The notes under the pieces: generated by a model
Databases searched by the model: none
Told to the model about the DNA's origin: nothing
The model's input: the letters and a program-made list of their open reading frames with translations, nothing else
Part shown: piece by piece, positions 1-11,176 of the stretch
Position numbering within the stretch: the stretch's first letter is position 1
Layout of the letters: each line of letters opens with the position of its first letter
Position numbers and translations under genes: made by a program
Assembly: GCA_963556145.1 (NCBI GenBank)
Contig: OY744464.1
Coordinates: forward strand, 7,725,508 to 7,789,507
Source: Hygrocybe punicea
Taxonomy: Eukaryota; Basidiomycota; Agaricomycetes; Agaricales; Hygrophoraceae
DNA: 64,000 bases
Reading direction: 5' to 3'

Positions 1-359
1 TATGAATTGTGATGCCTAGACCATCTCGGGGATACATGAATATTTTGATGTTGTCGGAACAGTCAAGTAGTTGGCTCCCTTTCTTATGTTGTAAACCGCA
101 CAAATGGCACCCAGCCACTTCCAGGACCAAGGTTCGTAGAAATGTATTACCGTTTCACTAACCTGGTTCATGTTTCTGGCAACCGATGGCAACCGGCGGC
201 AAGCAACGGCAAAGCACGAAGTAGTGGAGCAATTGAATCTGCAATGAGGCCTTTGCCAACATGTCGCTGGCAAGTGTATGTAAAATGTATGTAAAATACT
301 TCAAGGAAATTTACTATATCCATTCATATCTTCTCCCCACATCCAAATTGCCCGCAAAT
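1..359. other. Gene-free left edge
   Basis: I see no supported gene here. Short open frames on both strands lack any recognisable domain. A short imperfect direct repeat built on GGCAACCG occurs near 178-215. Confidence 0.4.
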
Positions 360-2455
360 ATGTCGTACGAATTCACGCCCACTTCAGTTGAACTAGAAGA
401 AATCGCTAGTTATCCTCCTTCACAACTGGGCGAGCAATGGGCCCTTGAGACCTTCGGTTCCAATCCTTCAGCTCCAGGAAATGTCGCCGCTACTAACACA
501 GGCCCGGATCTCAGTGCCGACATCTTCCAAGCACTCACCCTCAGTGACAGCAATCTGCCGTTAGCTTTTGCACCTCTGCTTCAAGCCGAGCCGGTGCCAG
601 AAGCAGATTGCCTACTGGAACCGGTAAGCGTTCGTTAAACTACTTCTACCTAACTGACCGTTTCAGGATGTTACGGCGGACTCCCAAGCCTATACGACTG
701 GATATGCACTAGATTCTGAAGAGAATGTTTGGGCGCTTGCAGTAAGTTGTGTTCATTCAGCTTCGCCAAGCAGAACCTGAGCATCTCCCCCTGTCACAGT
801 CTTATCCAGGAACTTATGTACGTTACTCATCGCCTACCGAACTACAATGGAAGAAAGAATGTTTTCAGATCATGGAGTCCTCAGTAAAGCATAAATTTCT
901 AGGGTACATTTGCTATCATGATGAGGTTTGGCCTCTTTTCATAAGTCACTTCTTCCTTGAGGATGGAAATTAGTCTCATTAGAAGTGTGGCTAGCTTCGT
1001 TCAGGTGTCAGTGTAAGTCCACCGATTCACATGGTTGAATCTCTGCGTGATTAATCCATTGCCCCAGCCTAATTTTGTGCCGACTAAATTGTCCTACTTA
1101 GGTCGGTTTAGGCCATATCATGATAGGCCTGCCAACCATGAAGACTTGTTTCTAAACCCACACGACACCGAGTCTCCGGTGAGTATACATGCCCTGTATT
1201 GTAAAGACGTAACGTGATGAATCCGCACCCAGACCGTGGTCCGAAAGCAATCACTTATTCAGGAGCTGAATGTTTACCTCTACGTTGTAAGTTTTCCGGC
1301 CTTGAGTTGGTTAATGCTCAAAATTTTGCAGTACCATGCCGGCGACTCCAGGGTTCACTTGAAGAAAGATACCCCCCCACCAAGTCCAGTAGCAACCGAA
1401 CAACCTTTAGCCTTACTGCCACACCTTCCCGGTCCCGGTTCTACACCGATGCCCACCCCTTCTGGACCTGCCAAATGCACTAGGTCTAACTCAACAACTG
1501 AACTAGTCTTGTCAGGTGAACCCGAATTCAGGACCAGCAAGAAAAGCAAAAAAGACCCCCTCTACGTAGCCTTGAATTGTTCAGACCGCTACCCCATGTC
1601 CTTCCTAAAGACTCACGCTCCAAACCTACACACATGCATCCAAGTGGCCAAGTCTCATCTAAAATTCCTCATAGTCCAGGCCACCAACCACCCATATGGG
1701 CCGGACCCAAAAATCCGAAAGACTGTTGCATTGGCGGCATACGACTATGCTGTGAAAAAAGAAAAGCTTGTAGTGGAGACGGGTATGTCTAGTTTTGCGG
1801 TACGTATGCACAGAACAGCTGATTTATACTTTCTACAGCCTTCAACATTGAAGGTACTCAAGTCGTTGTCAGATATGACCATGTCCTGCAAGCGGTAATA
1901 TTGAACTGATCCCCTCAACTCACTTTCTCCGATTACTACAGGTTATAGATTACTTGCGATTATGCTGAGTTTCTCTCATACCTACGGGGGAAAGCCGATG
2001 ACGTTGTCAAAGCCCCACTGCCCAGGGGTTATGGGCTCACTGGTTCTGGCACAAATGAACGCGCCCGATTCATTCTCGCCGATGGTGATAAGTACTCTTT
2101 TGTGGACACCATGGACGAAAAGGTATTTGTTCCATACCAACCACCTGGCATCTCAGCTGTAGCATCACAATTGCAGGGCGTGATCCTGCCCTTTGGGCAC
2201 TGTGGCATCAGGGCTATGAGTATAGGCCTCCTCACATGCCAATTTGACGGGTTAATCGAAAGGGATAAGCCCTATTCCCATGGTGGAATGGCTTTTGCAG
2301 CCTCCCTCATAAGGTTTTTTTCTAAGCAAAGAGACCCATTGAGTTACCGACACATTTCAGATATGCAACTCTATCCAAATGATCGTGGGCCACTGCCCAT
2401 GGTTTGGCAGCAGTTTTCCAGGTCTCTTAGCCAAGAGCGTCCGGATCGGCGGTGA
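360..2455 (+). pseudogene. Unrecognised multi-exon fungal protein, probably decayed
   Basis: I do not recognise the product. The first three exons can be followed. Exon 1 is 360-623, starting MSYEFTPTSVELEEIA. Exon 2 is 667-741. Exon 3 starts at 800. GTAAG donors and CAG acceptors join them in phase 0. Later coding blocks lie near 1035-1180, 1330-1790 and 1940-2430. The middle block is Pro/Ser-rich and ends in a charged stretch (LAAYDYAVKKEKL). The last block contains YGLTGSGTNERARF, then VFVPYQPPGISAV, then KPYSHGGMAFAA. The general layout (low-complexity N-terminus, then a helical domain ending in a conserved core) is reminiscent of DUF6532 proteins expanded in Agaricomycetes, but this is a weak guess. 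The downstream exons cannot all be joined in one frame by eye, so it is either a gene with many small introns or a pseudogene. Confidence 0.4.
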
Positions 2456-3070
2456 CCCAGTCTGGGCTGAAGGATGAGGCATGGCGTGTTTCTATACAGA
2501 ACGACAGGTGTGCAAAGTTTAGGTGTGAGCAGCTTATACTGACATGACTTGGTAGTGTGGACCTAAGGCTAGGCATGGCTGGCAAATAGGGCAGCCGTAT
2601 GTTGTAATAAGCGTGACCTTGTGGCCTGGGGGTGCAGCTTCATAATTTTATAAACTTTACTCAGCCTGTCTTGTTTTTTCAATGCTACAATCCTATTTTC
2701 CAAGCTGGGGACTAATTACCTGGGGGAATTGCAAACTAAGTCGGGATCGGTATAAAAGTCACTATTATAGGGCAGTGGCCACTTGGGATATAACGAAAAT
2801 TCTGCCAGTTAAGAGAGATCTCATAGCCTGCTTCTTGGGTAGCTCAGGCATATTCTCCAGGCTAAAAACCCTCTTCCACTTGGGTTGTGGCTAACCTAAC
2901 TGCCTTATCTCCATTCCCCTTGCAAAAATTGAATTGCTACTGCTTGCATAGGAGTGAAGCCAGTGGCCCGTGCCCACCCTGGCAAACAGGAAAACAGATA
3001 CCTGCAGAAAGAGTTCTGCAGAAGGAGAGGCTAGGTTTCCTAGCACAAACACCACACTGCGAAACTTAGG
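2456..3070. other. Gene-free stretch
   Basis: No convincing coding sequence or repeat is seen. Open frames here are short and contain no recognisable motif. Confidence 0.35.
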
Positions 3071-3700
3071 CCAACCCAGTGGCAGCCTTCCATGAGCCAT
3101 GAAGACCAAGCCACCGCAAGTGGCGGTTGCGGCACATGGCACGCTGGAGGCTTTCAACCAAGGACCACAAGCTGGCTACTGCAGACGGAAGGGCCAGGGG
3201 TCTGAGCATAAGGCTCATCATGATGAAAACTTAGGCCGGCCCAGTGGCAGCCTTCTCAGCTCAGCAGGGTGCGCTATGGCCACAGGCGGCGGTTGGGGTA
3301 CATGGCTTGCTAGTGAGCTTTCAAACAGGGGCCATGAGCTGGCTACTGCAGACGGAAAGGCGAGGGTCTGAGCATCAGGCTCATGACAAAGAAAACCTAG
3401 GCCAGCCCGGTGGCAGCCTTCTCAGCTCAGCGGGGCGCGCTATGGCGATCAAGCTACCACAGGTGGCGGTTGGGTACGTGGTGTGCCATGGGGCTCTTAA
3501 ATGAAGGCAATAAGCGAGCAATTGGAAAGGCAAGGGGCCTTAGCTAGGGGTTTAAAAAGAAAGCGGTTTCCAGGTTTATCACAAGGAAACAGTAGGCAAA
3601 CCTTGTGGCAGCCTTCTCAGCTCAGCAGGGTGCACTATGGCGATCAGGCTACCACGGTTGGCTGTTGACTACCTCTGCCTGTGGGTGGAAGGGCTAGCTG
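3071..3700. repeat. Tandem repeat, about four units of ~167-198 bp
   Basis: Four degenerate units start near 3071, 3239, 3406 and 3603, each opening with a CCMRTGGCAGCCTTC-like block. The first two units are ~167-168 bp. Units 2-4 share CTCAGCTCAGCRGGG. The third is longer because of an extra ~30 bp. Small ORFs across the array are by-products of the repeat. Confidence 0.75.
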
Positions 3701-3892
3701 GCGTCACGGTGGACACGTCGCTTTGGTGTATTGGTCCCGTGATCACAAATGCAGCAACTTCCGAAGCGTCGGAGCTATGTAGTGCACCTAGGCACAGCTT
3801 GCCTTCTTTCCTGTTGCCATTGCCATAGACCCAAAATAGATCTTTCTGGTGTAAACAACATAGAGTACTGACTGTATTACGGTACCTTCAAT

Positions 3893-6220
3893 ATGTCACT
3901 GCCATCCAAGCACGCCAAACTTGATGTCGCCCAATTTTTTGACCTCGAAGCTCAGAATAGCGACGAGCCCGAGTCCGAAAGTGAGTGTGGCACTGGTTCG
4001 TCTTCTAGCTGTTCAAGTTAACGCTGATTTGATCACTCGTTTCTATAGTTGTCTTTTTTCAAGACTCGGATGTCGACTCAAACCAACCAACTCACACGTA
4101 TTGGTGGGAGGATGTCGACCAAGAACAGAATGTGGAACTCCTCCAACAACTAGCCAGAGACATCCAGAGTTGACACAGGGCCGTTTTGGATGTTAGTCAC
4201 CCTACCGTAACACCGGAGCACCCTAGTATCTGGCGCGTGCGAGTCATGGTAATGAGCTCGAGTTCCTGAGTCCCAAACGGCCCACTAACATATGCAAAGG
4301 GTGGCTGTGAGCGCGATGTAGTGCTCTCCATTTTGCAGAAGGCTCTCAGGCATAGGACGAATACTCGGGTCCTTTCTGCCTTTACCCGCGATTCCATTCT
4401 AGGTTGGGTATATGTTGAAGCCCCCACGCTTACCGATGTTCAAATCATACTTCGGGGAATTGGTGGAGTTGTGCGCTCCCGAGCTGGCGAACCACATGCT
4501 GATTTTGTAACCCCCGAAGACAGCGTGTCTCTTCTAAAGATGAATGGCCCCTTGGCCTCAATCACAGAAAGCTCTTGGGTGCAAGTAGCGAATCGTGGTC
4601 GCTATAAAAACGATTTGGGGTTTGTTTTGACTGTCAACAAAACTGCCTGGGTTGCCAAGGTTGCTTTGGTTCCTCAGATCGCATTTGTTCGCAAGCGCAA
4701 ACGGAAAGGGCGCGCCGAAGCAGCTCTATTCGATTTGGAGGTTGTGCAACGAGTCTTTGGTGATGATGTGGCAAAGCGGTGTGACCAGGGCTGGTTATTC
4801 AAGCACGAGCAGTACAAGCATGGTTTGTTAGAGAAGGATTTTTCTCTCAGTGACCTGTCGGACAAAGGAGTTAATGCCACACCCCATGAACTCGGTCTTT
4901 TCGAACAAAGTGGACACAAGGTGGTGATTCACCCTTGGAATGCCGAGATGCACCTCGGCGACAAACTTTGTGTGACCTCTGGTGCATTTCAAGGGCTCAC
5001 GGGCCGTTTCACTGAGACCCTTGAAAATGATGACATAGCCTTTGAATCTGATGCCTTTGGGACCTTGTCAGCTGAATCCCGAGAAGTTCACAAGGCGCTA
5101 AGCCTTGGGGACTTCATGGAGGTCGTATATGGCGAGTACAAAGGAACAGCAGGGTTTATTGTGGAAATCGATTCCAAACACGCGGTTCTTTACAGTCGTG
5201 AGTACACCATTTGTGATGTACTGCATGAGCTGCCAGGCAAGCAGGTCAATTTGGGTTGTTGTTAGCAACGAATATTTATTGATAAATATTTTTGCAGTTC
5301 CAAGTGGATTTAAAGCACCTCGACTGGAAACCTACCGATCGCAAAGCAACCTCCTGCCAGGGACAAGATCACAATGACACAATAACCGGGGTGAAAACCT
5401 CTGGTGATGCCATTGGACTTGGAATGGCTACTCGCTCAGATCCTTACAGAGGCATGGAGGTCGTAGTTCAGAAGGGCGAAGCCAAAGGCCACCACGGCGT
5501 CATCTTAGGAACCCAGACAGTAGATGACCAGGCCTTCGTCGATGTTCAAACTAGAATGAAAGTAATTAATTACGTGTTGCACTTGCGAGTAGGAGATGTT
5601 GCTGAGCTATAGTACATTTGATGTGGCTATCATGACCTCCTCTGACCACGACTTCTCACCATAATTCTCTAAGCACTAGGTTGCCACTCCAGAAGGCAAA
5701 ATGGGTTCCTAAAAGTGGTCTGCCTGTATGGACTGAGCCTCCACCACAACATCGTCCAAGAACGCCACTCCAGTTAGACGGGGCAAGCAAGGACATCAAT
5801 GAAGAGTTGTCAGAACAGCTGCTTCCATCGACGCCCTCTAACTCAACGTCCAATGGCTCAGAGCTGGAACCAGCATGGGATCCAAGCTCCTAGCTCCTGG
5901 GGGAATCTTATGGCAGGTACCTGACCCTGGAGCCTGAGCCTGGCAAGTTTGCAACATTCCCCAGCTTTTTGTAATTAATTCAACTACAGGTGAATGGTTA
6001 CTTGATTCAAGACTTCTCAATAGAGGACTAGATGTCCATATCAAAGGCACAAGAGCCTCACTCTGGCAAAACGGTCGTTATGAGGATAAGTCTGGCTATC
6101 TGATTCTGACAAAGCAACCCTCCACCGTCAGCGACTCCGTGGTTGTCAGGGTAGGATATGCGCAAAGTCGGCTTTATTTTCCTCTTCGCCACTTGTTCCC
6201 AGTGACTACGACAGATTGAT
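3893..6220 (+). pseudogene. Spt5-like protein (NGN and KOW domains), nonsense-broken
   Basis: This resembles the transcription elongation factor Spt5, which binds RNA polymerase through its NGN domain and carries several KOW motifs. Exon 1 is 3893-3980 and encodes MSLPSKHAKLDVAQFFDLEA. Exon 2 is 4049-4248 and carries WRVRVM at the start of the NGN. Exon 3 is 4300-5244 and encodes ERDVVLSILQKAL, then VLSAFTRDSILGWVYVEA, both matching NGN strands, then KOW-like LGDKLCVTSGAFQGLTGRF and EVVYGEYKGTAGFIVEI. Exon 4 is 5298-5612 with another KOW (GMEVVVQKGEAKGHHGVILG). A Pro/Ser-rich block at 5680-5890 and a final KOW-like exon, about 5990-6220, follow. An in-frame TGA at 4171-4173, inside otherwise continuous exon 2, probably replaces CGA. 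The exon after 5612 cannot be joined cleanly. It is too divergent and short to be the housekeeping Spt5, so it is an extra paralogue. Confidence 0.75.
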
Positions 6221-7126
6221 CCGAATTCTTCCCTGGAGCTCCCCCAGCATAACCACTGGTTTCAACCTTTGGCGAATGAGTGGTTATAATTGGTCCTGAT
6301 CTCTATGAGAAGACAGAATTCATTGGAAGTTATGGGTTGATTATCTGGTGTCAATGGACTCTTTACCCTCACCAAGCTTGTGTTCAAATCTGCACTACAG
6401 GGCCATTTTTTGGATAAGCTCATTATTTTGACCAAAAGTCTCTTTGCCGGTCCACTGCTGAATAGCCATTATTAGCACAGTGGTCTTCACCTTTTTTGTT
6501 GTAACTATCATCACTATGAATCCTTGCTTCAACTCCAACTTGGAGTTGCAAATGTGTAGTGCTGTTGTAGTGACAATTCCCAAAATGCTGAGGTTAGCCA
6601 AAGGCTCCCCACTGTGGTGAAAATGTTTCAGACTCAAAGTGCCAAACTTTCATATTCCAAAAGTGAAGTTTTAGGTAACGCTACGGCCAAACCATAGAAG
6701 CATATAGACCTTTTCATTTATTATCAATTGAGAGTCAGGCACCAAACATTGACTGGGGAAAAGGTTGGCAAACAGGTCTTTTCGGCAATTTGTCTCGTGA
6801 GTGTAGCTGTGAAATCGGTAAATGATGGTGAGGCTATGGCTGCCATCCGAGTTTTGCCATCGGAGTTTTAACTTCGCCATCGGAATTATTAAATACCTTC
6901 GCCAAGTCACCAGTGAACTGATTTCAGGATTTCTTTCAGGATTTCTTTGCAAAGCTGCCCCGAAGCTGCCCCATGAGCCATACTCCCCTTCCTCAAGTCT
7001 CGAATTCACAATATGGTCGTTTCGACAGTTTCCATGTCCCTTGCTAGACCCAGTTTGCGTATTGAAGTTGCAGTTCGGTCGCTGACATGACACATTTGGT
7101 TTACAGACTCCTTGCATGTAAGCACC
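6221..7126. other. No supported gene
   Basis: A 170-codon frame on the minus strand (6671-7183) is the only long one. It lacks any domain and its codon content looks unselected. Short duplications of GCCATCGGARTT (near 6853-6885) and GGATTTCTTT (near 6925-6950) are present. Confidence 0.4.
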
Positions 7127-7560
7127 ATGTTTTTTGCCACCACTCACATCTGTAATGGTTTCAAGGCCATGGTCCTGCCTCATTTGCTAATGAGATGGAC
7201 GCCTGAAACCCAGATTGAAGCCCTTCTCCAGGCACAATGGAACGAGCATTCAGCCGAGATGGATGTTGATTCGGTTGAGCAGCTGCTCAAGCCCTCAGGG
7301 CAGGAGTCGAATTTGGGTTCTCTACTGCAGGATAAACTTGTTGAAAGTAAACTGGAGCGTGCAGAGTTGGAAGTTCAGATTTACAGCCACGCCATGGCCA
7401 GAGAAGCCCGTGTTCGTCTTCTTGACGTTATTGGTGAGCATGACTATTTGTCTACATAGCTCTGCTTATTAGTTCTTCAGGTTGTGGATCCCAAATCGCA
7501 TGTGATTGGTCCAGCACTTCATCCAACGAGCACGATTCTTCAGATGACGATGACACCTAA
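7127..7560 (+). CDS. Small two-exon protein with acidic tail, unknown function
   Basis: Exon 1 runs from an ATG at 7127 (MFFATTHICNGFKAMV) to 7433. A GTGAGC donor and a TTCAG acceptor at 7480 lead into exon 2, 7481-7560, which joins in frame and ends in NEHDSSDDDDT. An alternative start is the ATG at 7192. The body has a helical, charged stretch (SNLGSLLQDKLVESKLERAE) that may form a short coiled coil. I recognise no family. It lies 360 bp upstream of the Plavaka transposase start and could be an accessory gene of that element or an unrelated host gene. Confidence 0.4.
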
Positions 7561-7920
7561 TTCACCATGATACTTTTATCTCATTCCTGCCCCATTGGTG
7601 TTGTAGGTTTCTTGTTTTATGTGCAACGATGTTACGGCAACTTCCAAAGCCACGCCAGTGTCTTTACCCGTGTTTGTTTCAGAACTGTTTACCTTTTTTT
7701 CCTTTACTACCACAATATAGCTACTTGTTACTTTTGTGTAGGATAGACTGTAACTCGCTTGGTATTTTGATTTTATGGACAACTTAGAATTCAGAAAAGG
7801 CTTGGTGGCCTGAAAATGTTGGCAGCAGCGCCGCCTGCCAGATAAACCTTTCTAATAAAAGCCTGGCACCTTCTCCAAAAACCCTTGTCCCGACGTCCTA
7901 ATACCTCTGTCGAGTTATTC

Positions 7921-10900
7921 ATGGAGCTCGATGACTTGCCTACAACTCCCCAGGTTTGCTTGTGCGGAAGAACCTTCCTGCAGCTTCATGCATTCAGCAA
8001 TCACCAACGCAATTGCACGAAGAGCAAGAAACAACTTTCGGGAGCCCTTGCGAAGGCCAAGGTGTTCTGGGCTGCAAAGAAGAGGCGCCACTTTGAGGCG
8101 GGAAATGAACCATTACAACCCAACACAAGGCTTGAGGAGTCAACGCTTCCACCATCGGGTTTGATACCTACCCAGAGCGAGGTGTGTCTCTATTTCTGCA
8201 AGTATGAGAGAATGTTAAGACTTTCTAGGTATTTCAAGCCCAGGCCTGCTCCGATATCTCCATCGACAATACTCAGCAAGCTGCAAGTTCGGGTTTGGCA
8301 ACTCCTGACTTTGAGGTGTGCATTCCTCAAGTTACTACACTCCATCTGAAACTCACAGCAGTGATTCAGGAACATGAGGATCCTTCAATCACAGGTTGAA
8401 CCACCAGTTGCCCAAACAGTTTAGGGACATATTACCTCAACCCCCCCCCTGCCTCCCCCCTGCAAACTGCACCGAGTCCGCGCTGCGATCCACGCCACCA
8501 CAACCTACACCGTCTCCTCTCCTGTCATGGACGTCTTCTAATAACCAGTCTGGCACCCCCACTCACTCTCTACGATCCCGCGTGCTCAAGTTCTTTTGCA
8601 CTTCCAGAAATATATTTGGACTTTCACGCCAATATTTTGCCGAACAATTGCCAACCCATGATCCTGACGCATCCGTGACACTGGAAGAATTGTGCCATGT
8701 GGGGGTCAACCCAGAACCCTGCAACCAAAGTCCGGAATCCCAATCCAGCCAGCATCACGACTCTGTCATGAGCTTTTACCCTTACCCCAACGAAACTTCA
8801 TTTTGTCTGGGTCATTGGTACTGGAATGGAAGCTTGCAGAAATCAAAAGAGAGCTTCAACGAGCTGCTAGATATCGTTGCAGACCCTTCTTTCGACCCTT
8901 CGCACATTGGTTGTGTCCAATGGGACAAAATCAATTACATTCTTGCAAGCAATGATATTGAGAACGATGAAGAATGGACCGATGTCGATACTGGGTGGAA
9001 CCGGAAAGAGATCAAGATTTCTGTGCCGTTCCACTGCAGGGCACGAGACCCAGGGGTGCGTGAGTACATTGCTGGTGAGCTCTACTACCGCTCTCTGGTC
9101 GGCGTCATCAAGGAGAAGATCACAAATGCCAAGGACTGCGAGCAATTTCACTTCGAACCTTACCAACTTCTCTGGAAGCCTCCTGATGGACATGAGGACA
9201 TCAATGTACACGGTGAACTTTACACATCACAAGCATTCCTTGAAGCCCATCAGGAACTTCAAAACTCTCCCAGCGAACCTAGTTGTGACTTGCCGTGAGT
9301 GGTCGTTGCGCTCATGTTTTGGTCGGACTCGACGCACCTAACATCATTCAGTAACACAAAATTATGGCCTTGTTACCTATACTTCGGCAATGAGTCCAAA
9401 TACCGGCGATGCAAGCCGTCGTGCCATCTCTGTAACCACGTTGCTTATTTTCAAAAGGTCAGCCGATGCATCGATTCTACATTCGTTTTCTCAAAATTAG
9501 AGTTATACAGTTGCCCGACGAGTTCAAAGATTTTGCCTCCAAGCACTCCGGAGGAAAAGGTCCCCAAAGTCAATTTTTTACTCATTGTCATCAGGAGCTC
9601 TTTCACGAGCAACTGAAAGTGCTACTCGATGATGACTTTGTCAGAGCTTACACACAGGGAATAGTGATAACCTCCTGTGATGGAATCACACATCGTTTTT
9701 ACCTCCGTATTTTCACTTATTCTGCCGACTACCCTGAAAAGTAAGTGGCCTTGATGAAATTTAATAAGCAGTTACTCACCGTACAGTAGATGCCTTCTAG
9801 CGAGCATTCGGGACAAGGGCAAGTGTCCTTGTCCTCACTGCCGAATTCCAAAGGATCATCTCCAAAATTTGGGCATGCCTCAAGACCGGCAACAACGCTC
9901 AACTCTGAGGAGGTTGGACAACGTGCAGAGGAGAGCTAAGGTTTCTAATGCAAGAAATTTAATATACGCAAAGAACCATCAGATAAATAGCGCCGCGGTC
10001 GAGAGGCTACTCAAGCCAGATTCCTTGGTTCCCACATTGGTCAGTTTGAATACGGAGTTCATTATGGCTGTTGAACAAACAAATTCTCATCTTTAGAATG
10101 CATTTTCAGAGAAACTTAACTTGCTTGGCCTGCATTTCTTTGCTCTTTTGGTCGTTGACTTGATGCACGAGTTCGAACTTGGAGTCTGGAAAAGTTTATT
10201 CATCCACCTCTTGCGCATTCTGGAATCAGTGAATCCGAACTTATTGCATGAACTGGATCATTGGTATGTGAAACTAGTTTACTTTTTCTCACAACATAAC
10301 CCAGATTCAACCCAGATATAGACAAGTTCCTGCCTTTGGTCGAGACAATATTAGGAGATTCTCATCCAACACCTCGGAGTTGAAGAAGCTGGCAGCTAGA
10401 GACTTTGAAGACATTTTACAGGAAAGTTTGCTTATTTTGTTTGTCTATTTTAATGATCAACCATGCATTCAACAGTGCACTATCCCAGCGTTCGATGGCC
10501 TTCTTCCAGAGCCGCATAATGCCGAAGTTATGGATTTGCTTTTCGTCTTTGCATATTGGCATGGATTAGCCAAGCTCCGGATGCACACCGATGTCACGTT
10601 GGATATCATGGATGAAGTCACAACGGCTTTAGGAGCAGGGCTCCATCATTTTCAGAAGAATGTCTGTCCCACCTTCAGTACTCGAGAACTTCGACGGGAA
10701 GCTGAGGCTCGCAAATGCCGTCAGTCGAAAGGCAATGCTGCCTACCAAGTACAATCAAAATCCTCCGGTAACAATAGAAAGGTTTCAACCTTCAGACATA
10801 TAAGGCCCATGCACTGGGAGATTATGTGGAAACCATACGAAGATATGGTACAACTGATTCTTATAGCACCGAACCGGTCAGTCCCATACTGGCTAATCTA

Positions 10901-11107
10901 TCCTCCGGAGTCTTCACACATGGCTAGGGAGAGCTTGAACACCGCAGTCCAAAAGCGAGGTATTGTCGCACAGATCGCAGGTCCTTTGTCAAGCAACTGA
11001 CACAGATAGAGCGACGCCAAGCCCGTATCCACCGGATAAAGCAAAAATATGCCGAAACTCACCAAGAGCAAGTTTCGAAAACACCTGAACCACACCATCA
11101 CATTGGA
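7921..11107 (+). pseudogene. Plavaka-type transposase, 5' part (split by the Helitron)
   Basis: This is the transposase of a Plavaka element, a fungal DNA transposon group allied to CMC/EnSpm. The ATG at 7921 opens MELDDLP, followed by a CxCGRTF...H...C zinc-finger-like segment and KSKKQLSGALAKAK. The exon from 8396 carries LPKQFRDILPQPPP, then VALMFWSDSTHLTSF and the catalytic-core region with KLWPCYLYFGNESKYRRC. Downstream are HRFYLRIFTYSADYPE, VVDLMHEFELGVWKS, YRQVPAFGRDNIRRF and FDGLLPEPHN. Several introns are evident (9457-9510 and 9741-9786, among others). Damage: TGA at 9296-9298 sits where the family has Arg. The donor after 10421 reads GA instead of GT, so the intron at 10422-10475 would be retained. 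The frame runs to PEPHHHIG and is then cut at base 11107 by the Helitron. The protein resumes at 31585. Confidence 0.9.
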
Positions 11108-11139
11108 CTAGTGGGGTGTGGGCCATTGCTTTGCATGGC
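11108..11139 (-). other. Helitron 3' terminus: hairpin plus CTAG
   Basis: Read on the minus strand, a stem GCCAT / ATGGC with an 8-base loop (11139-11122) is followed 10 bases later by CTAG (11111-11108) and then host T. This matches the Helitron rule of a short palindrome ~10-12 bases before CTRR. Confidence 0.85.
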
Positions 11140-11176
11140 ATGTTACTCATCCCTTCTTTTAGCAAGAGAACACATA

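Noticed and set aside
6671..7183. 170-codon minus-strand ORF
   Set aside because: No domain, unusual composition, no splice partners; likely chance.
7561..7920. Left terminal inverted repeat of Plavaka
   Set aside because: I looked for a match between this region and the sequence after 36519 and found none convincing, so no element ends are claimed.
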